Shown piece after piece: positions 1 to 5,021 of a stretch of DNA of 12,523 nucleotides (position 1 is its first letter; the number at the start of each line of letters is the position of its first letter). Under the pieces are notes generated by a model, which did no database searches, was not told the origin of the DNA, and was given only the letters and a program-made list of their open reading frames with translations. The DNA is from CAZNVB01 sp964651495 (lineage in GTDB: Bacteria > Acidobacteriota > Aminicenantia > Aminicenantales > UBA8522). The stretch is taken from NCBI GenBank assembly GCA_964651495.1, contig CAZYWP010000096.1, forward strand, positions 1 to 12,523. The letters are read 5' to 3'. The position numbers and the translations under genes are program-made.

Positions 1-102
1 TCCTACCTGGAACCCGACCTCCAGCCGCATTACGATTCGGAGGAAACCTGGGACGTTATGAGGTGGCGGGTCATTGAAGCGCTCGAGGAGAGAAATTCAT
101 GA
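1..102 (+). CDS. C-terminal end of an unidentified upstream gene (partial)
   Basis: Frame 1 is open from the first base of the window to a TGA at 100-102, giving 33 residues that begin SYLEPDLQPHYDSEE and end ALEERNS. The tail is acidic and Trp/Arg-containing and looks helical. The stop overlaps the ATG of the next gene (ATGA, 99-102), the usual sign of translational coupling, so the two genes are probably one operon. The next gene is AbiEi-like, so this could be its toxin or partner, but in known AbiE loci the AbiEii nucleotidyltransferase toxin lies downstream of AbiEi, not upstream. Too little is visible to assign a family. Confidence 0.6.
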   Translation, partial: SYLEPDLQPHYDSEETWDVMRWRVIEALEERNS

Positions 103-719
103 GACTCGTGGACGTCCACGCACGGCTCCTGAGGATGGACATCCCGGTGTTCCAGACCTCGGACGCCGCGGCCTACCTGGGCATCGGAAATGCGCACGCC
201 AGCAAACTGCTGGCACGGCTGGCCGCATCGGGACACTTGTTTAGGCTCGGACGCGGGCGATGGGGATTCAAGGACCGAATAGAACCCTTTGCCCTTCCGG
301 AATACCTCACGGCGCCTTTCCCGAGCTACGTGTCTCTTCAATCGGCCCTCTACCATCACGGGATGATCTCCCAGATCTCTGCCGTCATCTACGCCGTTTC
401 CATTGCCCGGACAAGAAAGTATGTGACGGCTTTGGGGACGGTCTCCGTTCACCATATCGACCCCTCCTTTTTCTTCGGATATCAGCCCGCGGGAAAAGGC
501 CCCGCGAAAATTGCGACGCCGGAAAAAGCGCTGATCGATTTTCTTTATTTGAGCCCGGCGCGAACACGCCTCTTCCGGGCCCTCCCCGAACTCGAGTTCC
601 CCGGGAGATTCAAGGTCAAAGAGGCGCGAAAAATCATCCGGCGGATCCGCGCCGTCCGCCGGAGAAACCACGTCAGCCGTCTCTTTGAACAACTCTTTAA
701 GAGCCACGAAACAGCCTGA
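99..719 (+). CDS. AbiEi-family antitoxin-like winged-helix protein
   Basis: This 206-aa protein is predicted to be a DNA-binding regulator of the type IV toxin-antitoxin AbiEi class. In known systems such proteins counter an AbiEii nucleotidyltransferase toxin and repress their own operon. Residues about 15-60 read as a winged helix-turn-helix (TSDAAAYLGIGNAHASKLLA followed by a hydrophobic wing with GRGRWGF). Residues about 75-155 carry the typical AbiEi C-terminal signatures: PSYVSLQSALYHHGMI and, after a beta-rich stretch, ATPEKALIDFLYL. The last 40 residues are very basic, with an Arg-rich run near RRIRAVRRRNH. A GAGGAG Shine-Dalgarno at 85-90 sits 8 nt before the ATG at 99, which overlaps the upstream stop. 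No AbiEii-like gene follows: the next plus-strand gene is a pilin operon 300 bp away. It may be an antitoxin with a partner upstream, or a solitary regulator of this fold. Family call is fairly sure; function is inferred. Confidence 0.75.
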   Translation: MRLVDVHARLLRMDIPVFQTSDAAAYLGIGNAHASKLLARLAASGHLFRLGRGRWGFKDRIEPFALPEYLTAPFPSYVSLQSALYHHGMISQISAVIYAVSIARTRKYVTALGTVSVHHIDPSFFFGYQPAGKGPAKIATPEKALIDFLYLSPARTRLFRALPELEFPGRFKVKEARKIIRRIRAVRRRNHVSRLFEQLFKSHETA

Positions 720-785
720 TCTGACAGGTTTCCCGAAGTAAAACAGGGCCCTCGCGCCGGCCGGCCATTCGGTGCAGAACTCTGG

Positions 786-952
786 TTACTTCTCCGCCCC
801 GATTTTCTTGAGGAGGGCGGCGAGGAGAGTGCCAAATTCTGCGGACATATGCTGGATCCAGGCATCTTGCGTAGACGCCGGTTGACTTGAAGAGTGCCGT
901 TTCGCAGCCTTTTATAAATATTGGTTGACGCATCCAGGGCGGGAAATCTCAT
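786..952 (-). pseudogene. Possible frameshifted 55-aa small protein gene
   Basis: On the minus strand an ATG at 952-950 is preceded by AAGGGGAG (Shine-Dalgarno-like, but close to the ATG) and opens MRFPALDASTNIYK. Joining it to the -1 frame at the four-T run 910-913 (AAAA on the coding strand) gives KAAKRHSSSQPASTQDA and then a hydrophobic helix FGTLLAALLKKIGAEK ending in TAA at 788-786, 55 aa in total. One extra A would restore a single ORF. Both halves look protein-like, but the codon bias is weak and I recognise no family. It may be a decayed gene, an assembly indel, or chance. The codons at the run (TAT AAA AGG) are not a good slippery heptamer, so programmed frameshifting is unlikely. 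Confidence 0.22.
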
Positions 953-980
953 TCTCCCCTTGAGCCGGACCTCCCTCTTC

Positions 981-997
981 CTGGCACGTCTCTGGCT
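981..997 (+). promoter_or_regulatory. Sigma-54 (RpoN) promoter of the pilin operon
   Basis: CTGGCACG-TCTC-TGGCT matches the -24/-12 consensus YTGGCACG-N4-TTGCW at every fixed position but one (TGGCT instead of TTGCT). The invariant GG (983-984) and GC (995-996) are correctly separated by 10 nt. The predicted start near 1007-1008 gives a leader of about 15 nt holding just the GGGAG ribosome site (1010-1014) and the ATG at 1022. Pilin promoters of Pseudomonas, Geobacter and Myxococcus are sigma-54-dependent under PilR-type activators, which fits this position. No competing sigma-70 promoter with a good pair of boxes was found here. Confidence 0.65.
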
Positions 998-1021
998 TTA
1001 CCCATCGCCGGGAGCAAGAAA

Positions 1022-1402
1022 ATGAAAAAAAAGGGATTCAGCCTGGTCGAAGCCCTCTTCTCATCGTCCCTGCTCCTTTTATTAATTATAGGCACGGCTC
1101 AACTGCTCGCCTCTTCCCTGGCCGCCAAAAGGAGGGCGGACTTTCATTTCCGGGCTTCTCGCTGCGGCTCCTCCAAGTTGGAATATCTCAAATCGTTACC
1201 CCCGCAAAGCTCCGAGCTGACGGACGGCTGGCATGAAGAGCTCCTGCTGGAAAAATCCTCGGGCGAGACTTATCGGGCGGAGTGGGAAGTTGAGACACTT
1301 CGGGGGACGGCAAAGAAAATCAGGCTGAAAATTTCCCCGCAGGCCAAGCCCGGCTGGGAGACCGTCTACCTTCTTTTAAAATGTGATGGATTGGGGTTCT
1401 GA
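1022..1402 (+). CDS. PilV-like minor pilin / pseudopilin
   Basis: A 126-aa protein with a class III prepilin leader: MKKKG^FSLVEALF, cleaved after Gly5 by a PilD/GspO-type prepilin peptidase. Mature residue Glu5 is present, which is needed for docking to the preceding subunit during assembly. A single hydrophobic helix (about residues 6-32) is followed by a short globular domain with only two cysteines (in SRCGSS and LLKCDG), which could form a disulfide near the C terminus. Size, position and sequence fit PilV/GspI-type minor pilins. GGGAG at 1010-1014 lies 7 nt before the ATG. It is the first gene of the operon, 4 nt before the PilW-like gene. The exact PilV versus GspI identity cannot be settled from the sequence alone. 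Confidence 0.8.
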   Translation: MKKKGFSLVEALFSSSLLLLLIIGTAQLLASSLAAKRRADFHFRASRCGSSKLEYLKSLPPQSSELTDGWHEELLLEKSSGETYRAEWEVETLRGTAKKIRLKISPQAKPGWETVYLLLKCDGLGF

Positions 1403-1406
1403 ACAT

Positions 1407-2129
1407 ATGAAAAAACGCGGTTTCTCCGTCATCGAGATGCTGGTCAGCCTGGCCATATCGCTTTTCGTATTTCTTGCGGCGCTTGAATTCTTCGGCCTGA
1501 CCCGGGACCTCTTTCTGAAGCTCAAGAGCGCCGCCGAAGAAACCCAGGCCGCCGCAGCGGCGCTGGACAAAATCAGAATCGACCTCTTGCGGGCGGGCTC
1601 AGGACTGGTGGGACCCATCGGTCAGGGAACGGTCGAGGGGATCATTGCTGGCGGAAATTCCCTCCTCATCTATCGCCTGGAAGAAGCCTACCCTCTCGGC
1701 GCGAATATATCACCGGGAGACCGCGAAACAGTCCTGGGCGACGCCGCCGGACTCCGCCCCGGCCGGGAAGTCTGCTTGGCCGGCGAAGACCGGTCCGAGC
1801 TCAGAGTCATCAGCGCCTGCGCCGGAAAAACCGTCATCCTGTCCGCGCCCCTCGAGTTTTCCTATCCGCAGGCCGAGGGCCGGCTTCTGCTGCTCGAAAA
1901 GACAACAATATTCCTTGATGAGCCAAACGGGACCGTGCGCCGAAAAGTCAACGCCAGCTCCCCCCAGCCCCTCCTGGATGATGTGGTTCGCTTCGAATGC
2001 GGCTTTGATCCGGAGAGTAAGCTGGCCCGGGCGGGGTTCGTCCTGGCCGGCAATCAGGAGAAAAAATATGAGGTATGGGTTCTGCCGAAAAATCTCGGGC
2101 TGGCCCGGAATCATTATCCGGCCGAATGA
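1407..2129 (+). CDS. PilW-like minor pilin / pseudopilin (GspJ/PilW type)
   Basis: A 240-aa protein beginning MKKRG^FSVIEMLVSLAIS, a prepilin N terminus with Glu5 of the mature form and a hydrophobic helix to about residue 30. The helix continues amphipathically (RDLFLKLKSAAEETQ), as in PilW/GspJ, which are about 200-350 aa. GTG 1383 and ATG 1386 are possible upstream starts in frame, but they would overlap the previous gene, lack a ribosome site and bury the prepilin leader inside a longer N terminus. ATG 1407 has GGGG at 1393-1396 and puts the cleavable Gly at position 5. Three cysteines occur in the globular part (VCLAG, SACAG, FECGF). It starts 4 nt after the PilV-like stop. Its last 62 nt overlap the chosen start of the PilX-like gene. 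Confidence 0.8.
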   Translation: MKKRGFSVIEMLVSLAISLFVFLAALEFFGLTRDLFLKLKSAAEETQAAAAALDKIRIDLLRAGSGLVGPIGQGTVEGIIAGGNSLLIYRLEEAYPLGANISPGDRETVLGDAAGLRPGREVCLAGEDRSELRVISACAGKTVILSAPLEFSYPQAEGRLLLLEKTTIFLDEPNGTVRRKVNASSPQPLLDDVVRFECGFDPESKLARAGFVLAGNQEKKYEVWVLPKNLGLARNHYPAE

Positions 2130-3660
2130 CCGGGGCAGCATGATGATCGTGACCGTCTTCCTGTTTTTGACCTTTAGCACGCTGGCCCTCAGCATGATCT
2201 TCCTCTCCCAGGTCTACCTGAAGCTCAGCGGGTTCAGAAGAAACGCCTCACTGCTTGAATATTCGTCGGAAAACGGGATCAAGGACGGCGTCCGCTATCT
2301 GCTGGAAGCGATCAGCCAGGCGACGCTACCCGTCTCGTTATCGGAAGAGCGCTACGGCGAGCTCAAAGAGTCGGCCCTGAATTCCGGGATCGCCGTCATC
2401 GAAGACGCGTTGCAGGTCCGTTTTCCGGTCCTGATCCGGGAAGAGAGCGGACCGATGACCTGGACAAGCAGGACCGACTGCCGGCTTGACCGGGTCATCG
2501 AAGCTGAGACCTGCTTCTCGGCGCGTTTCCATCTGCGCATCGACTCGGCTGGAGGCCTGAAGAATTTTGTCCCGCAAAAATACTCCTCCTTCGACGGGCA
2601 GGCGGACCTCCTGGCCGGATACATCCCGCTTCCTTTCCTTCCTTTTCTGATCAGCCAAAAAGTCGTCGCTGGGACTGGAGAAGACTTCGCCGCGAAGAAC
2701 AACATCACTCTGGTCCAATCCAGTTTTAATCTTACGCCTTTCCAGCCGGTGATCACCGAAGATGACCTTATCCCTCAGGATGCGCTTCCGCTGCTCCAGA
2801 AAGCACTCCAGATCAGGATTTTCTCTCCCCAGGACCTCACCCCGGCCAAGCTCAGGTCCGCTCTCGGGCTGGAGGCCTCTACCGAACCCGTCCCCGAGGG
2901 TGTCTATCTCATCCGCACCGACCTCGGATTGGGCGGGGTCTTCGTCATGGGGGATGTCCGGGAAATGGGACTGGCCATCGATGGCGGATGGCAGGTGGTT
3001 TCGTTCCGGATGGATGCGGGGCTCTGGGCCCTCAAGTTCAACCCATCCGAGGGCAAAACCCTGTTCAGCAGCCCGTCGGGCGAGGAAACGTTTGCTTATC
3101 TCCCGCTCGGGATTATCATGGTCACGGGAAAAATCCTGTCCCTCGGGGGCGGCGTGGTTGGCTCGGACGGCGGGGTCCGACTCATCCAGGACCAGGAAAT
3201 TCCCTCCCTCCTCCAGGGCGTCAACCTGACCCTCGTGGCAGCGGATAAAATCACCATCACCTCCCACCTCCTCCGGCAGGGAATCAAATGGCAGGACGGG
3301 ATCCCTTACGTCAAGGAAGAACAGGCGCAGCTGATCATTTACTCGACCGGACGGGATATCCTGCAGGGAAACCCGGTCGAAGGCGGGATTTTCATCGCTG
3401 AAAACGCTCCCCAAGACCTCAAGATTCAGGCTTCGCTCGCCGCCCAAGGGGCCGGGTTCGGGATTCTGGGGGAGCAGAAAAAGGTCCACCTACTGGGCGG
3501 ACTGCAGGCCGTGGGCTATGAATCCGCCGGAAATGAGCTCCGGTTGACCGCGCTTCCTCCGGGAACAGGATGGGAAATGCTTTCCCTGCCGGCGCCTTTA
3601 ACCGCACGCCCGGTCCTCTCGCTCAGCCAATTCAAAGCCCTGGACTGGAAGGAATTTTAA
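2068..3660 (+). CDS. Large PilX-like (GspK-like) pilus assembly protein
   Basis: A 530-aa protein with one hydrophobic helix (about residues 24-45) preceded by NDRG^SMMIVTVFLFL, the arrangement seen at PilX and GspK N termini. The mature residue 5 is Val, not Glu, as in GspK, the tip pseudopilin that needs no docking to a preceding subunit. The rest is large and beta-rich, with Gly-rich turns (VFVMGDV, LSLGGGVVGSDGG, LTLVAADKITI) typical of the long PilX-like proteins outside the Proteobacteria; classical PilX is only about 170-200 aa. ATG 2068 is chosen because AGGAG at 2056-2060 lies 7 nt upstream and gives a 23-residue leader. ATG 2140 has a poor ribosome site and leaves no leader. The gene overlaps PilW-like by 62 nt and abuts the next ATG. 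Start is moderately sure, family fairly sure. Confidence 0.7.
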   Translation: MRYGFCRKISGWPGIIIRPNDRGSMMIVTVFLFLTFSTLALSMIFLSQVYLKLSGFRRNASLLEYSSENGIKDGVRYLLEAISQATLPVSLSEERYGELKESALNSGIAVIEDALQVRFPVLIREESGPMTWTSRTDCRLDRVIEAETCFSARFHLRIDSAGGLKNFVPQKYSSFDGQADLLAGYIPLPFLPFLISQKVVAGTGEDFAAKNNITLVQSSFNLTPFQPVITEDDLIPQDALPLLQKALQIRIFSPQDLTPAKLRSALGLEASTEPVPEGVYLIRTDLGLGGVFVMGDVREMGLAIDGGWQVVSFRMDAGLWALKFNPSEGKTLFSSPSGEETFAYLPLGIIMVTGKILSLGGGVVGSDGGVRLIQDQEIPSLLQGVNLTLVAADKITITSHLLRQGIKWQDGIPYVKEEQAQLIIYSTGRDILQGNPVEGGIFIAENAPQDLKIQASLAAQGAGFGILGEQKKVHLLGGLQAVGYESAGNELRLTALPPGTGWEMLSLPAPLTARPVLSLSQFKALDWKEF

Positions 3661-4083
3661 ATGAGGAAAGGATTCGCCTTGATTGAGGCGCTTGCCGTCA
3701 TGGCCCTCGCCGGCGTCCTGGTCTACGGCGCGTCGAGCGTCCTGATGAATCTTGCCCCGAAATACAGGCTCAAAAAGGCCGCCTGGGAGGTTCAGACCCG
3801 CCTGAATTACGCTCGCTACAGGGCTATTTTTGAGGGCTGTGCTTTCCGGGTGAGGTTCGAGCCGGGCGGCTACATCGTGGAAAAGCACGATGAAACCCGG
3901 AATGAATGGCGTCCCGCCGCCCGGGGATCGGTCGATGGAGTCGTCATCGAGGCCAACAACAGCCCGACTTTCCATCCCGTCGGCACCGTATCTAACATGG
4001 CGACAATCCTGGTCTTCAATTCCTGGGGAACGTACCGGATTACTATCGCCATTTCGGGAAGAGTGAAAGCGGCGCTGCTTTAG
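3661..4083 (+). CDS. FimT/GspH-like pseudopilin
   Basis: A 140-aa protein with prepilin leader MRKG^FALIEALAVMALAGVLV; Glu5 of the mature form is present. After the helix come the features usual for GspH/FimT: an amphipathic stretch with QTRLNYARYRAIFEG, a small beta-sheet domain (CAFRVRFEPGGYIVEKHD), and a C-terminal strand pair ending ITIAISGRVKAALL. AAGGA at 3649-3653, 7 nt before the ATG, lies within the end of the preceding gene, and the ATG follows its TAA with no spacer. It is the last gene of the four-gene operon and ends only 12 nt from the stop of the convergent response-regulator gene, with no visible terminator between. In Pseudomonas the corresponding FimU gene stands first rather than last. 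Confidence 0.8.
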   Translation: MRKGFALIEALAVMALAGVLVYGASSVLMNLAPKYRLKKAAWEVQTRLNYARYRAIFEGCAFRVRFEPGGYIVEKHDETRNEWRPAARGSVDGVVIEANNSPTFHPVGTVSNMATILVFNSWGTYRITIAISGRVKAALL

Positions 4084-4095
4084 CCGGGCGCGCGA

Positions 4096-4839
4096 TCAGT
4101 CCTCGACTGGTTCTTTAATCCGGCGCAGCACGTCGGCCAGCTCGGAAGCTGAAGAGAGACAGTCGTGGGCTCCCCGGCGGACGGCTTCCGCCTCCAGGGC
4201 TTCAACGCTCAATTGGGATGACATGAGCACGACCGGGATGGACTTCAGCGTCTCGGTATCGTTCAGCTTCTCGAAAACCGCGGAAACATGCTTCTCGGGC
4301 AGAGAAACATCCAGGAAGATGGCGTCCGTCAGCTCTTTTTCCAGCTGGCTGATGGCGCTCTTCCCGCCGGGGAAGGAATTCACCTGATAGCCCTGGCGGA
4401 GCAGCTTCATCTCGATCATCGTGGCCAGACGCGAGGCGCCCGAGATGATCAGGATTCTATTGATCAGCCGGCGTGGTTTGCCGACGATTTTCTCGATGTT
4501 TTCGAGCAGTACTCCCGGATTGTACGGTTTTTTCAAATAGCCGATGATCCCGGCCCGGTAACACTCCTGGACAAACTTGGGAGAGCTCATGACGGTCAGG
4601 GCCATGATCGGAATAGCGGCGGTCAGGGGGTCTTCCTTGAGCTTGATCACGGCCTCGAGCCCGTGCATCCCGGGCATGATCATGTCCATCAGGATCAGGT
4701 CGGGCTTTTCCTTGCGGGCCAGCGAGATGCCCTCCAGCCCGTTCTTGGCCACGATAAGTATGTGTCCGATCGGCTCGATATGCTTTTTGATCAACTCGGT
4801 CTGGACAGCGTCGTCTTCAAACAGCAGAATTTTTGCCAT
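4096..4839 (-). CDS. Tandem-receiver response regulator without output domain
   Basis: A 247-aa cytoplasmic protein of two CheY-like receiver domains. The first (about 1-120) is complete: acidic pair Asp9/Asp10, phospho-acceptor Asp52 in LILMDMIMPG, Thr82 and Lys104 in LKKPY. The second (about 126-243) keeps a possible acceptor Asp177 in FLDVSLP and Ser207, but has IISGAS where the acidic pair should be and SSASEL where the conserved Lys would lie. It is therefore probably a pseudo-receiver used for dimerisation or partner binding. There is no DNA-binding, GGDEF or other output domain, so output must be by protein contact. No kinase gene is adjacent, so it is an orphan. There is no Shine-Dalgarno; see the promoter at 4849-4877. 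A role with the convergent pilin genes is possible but unproven. Confidence 0.88.
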   Translation of the reverse strand: MAKILLFEDDAVQTELIKKHIEPIGHILIVAKNGLEGISLARKEKPDLILMDMIMPGMHGLEAVIKLKEDPLTAAIPIMALTVMSSPKFVQECYRAGIIGYLKKPYNPGVLLENIEKIVGKPRRLINRILIISGASRLATMIEMKLLRQGYQVNSFPGGKSAISQLEKELTDAIFLDVSLPEKHVSAVFEKLNDTETLKSIPVVLMSSQLSVEALEAEAVRRGAHDCLSSASELADVLRRIKEPVED

Positions 4840-4848
4840 CTTGAGGTG

Positions 4849-4877
4849 ATTATATGGCCAAATGACCCCTCTGTCAA
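4849..4877 (-). promoter_or_regulatory. Consensus sigma-70 promoter of the tandem-receiver gene
   Basis: On the minus strand TTGACA (4877-4872), a 17-bp spacer and TATAAT (4854-4849) match the sigma-70 consensus at all twelve positions. Only 9 nt separate the -10 box from the ATG at 4839, so the transcript should begin about 3 nt before the start codon. The bases between (CACCTCAAG) hold no Shine-Dalgarno. The gene should therefore be strongly expressed and translated as a near-leaderless message. Confidence 0.75.
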
Positions 4878-4893
4878 AGGAATTCCAGGGTTT
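4874..4893. repeat. Short element resembling the flank of the other assembly gap (copy 1)
   Basis: TCAAAGGAATTCCAGGGTTT here matches the reverse complement of 8072-8088 over all 17 bases of the latter with three single-base insertions (TCAA-GAATTCC-GGGTTT core). Both lie within about 25 nt of a 100-N gap, which suggests a dispersed intergenic repeat that broke the assembly. The statistical support is modest. Confidence 0.3.
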
Positions 4894-4896
4894 GAA

Positions 4897-4996
4897 NNNN
4901 NNNNNNNNNNNNNNNNNNNNNNNNNNNNNNNNNNNNNNNNNNNNNNNNNNNNNNNNNNNNNNNNNNNNNNNNNNNNNNNNNNNNNNNNNNNNNNNN
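4897..4996. other. Assembly gap (100 N)
   Basis: Exactly 100 unknown bases, the conventional size for a scaffold gap of unknown length. It lies between the divergent promoter of the tandem-receiver gene and the S9 peptidase gene, so the upstream control region of the peptidase is missing. Confidence 0.98.
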
Positions 4997-5021
4997 AGAC
5001 TTTTTTTAAAGGAGCGTTGGC

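Larger units (their letters stand above)
720..1021. other. Intergenic region between the AbiEi-like gene and the pilin operon
   Basis: About 300 bases with no intact conventional gene. It holds a near-consensus sigma-54 promoter at 981-997 and a possible frameshifted minus-strand small ORF at 786-952. There is an inverted repeat CCGCCC/GGGCGG (794-799 and 815-820) without a U-run, so it is not a convincing terminator. An enhancer site for a sigma-54 activator would be expected in this stretch, but I see no clear dyad that qualifies. Confidence 0.6.

Noticed and set aside
826..898. AGAGTGCC repeated at 826 and 891 as activator sites
   Set aside because: An 8-mer occurring twice in 300 bp is close to chance expectation and neither copy is a dyad.
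880..930. Two GGTTGAC copies and a TATAAA near 913 as a sigma-70 promoter for the pilin operon
   Set aside because: TTGACT (882) to TATAAA (913) is 25 bp apart, and TTGACG (925) has no good -10 at 16-18 bp; the sigma-54 site fits better.
1383..1406. Upstream GTG/ATG starts for the PilW-like gene
   Set aside because: No ribosome site, overlap with the previous gene, and they would place the prepilin Gly far from the N terminus.
2338..3489. Long minus-strand ORF (383 aa) opposite the PilX-like gene
   Set aside because: Low-complexity, Asp/Glu/Arg/Gly-rich composition and no recognisable domain; it is the usual antisense shadow of a GC-rich gene with a clear plus-strand product.
4066..4081. 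AAAGC...GCTTT hairpin at the end of the FimT-like gene
   Set aside because: Five-base stem inside coding sequence with no following U-run; not a convincing terminator.
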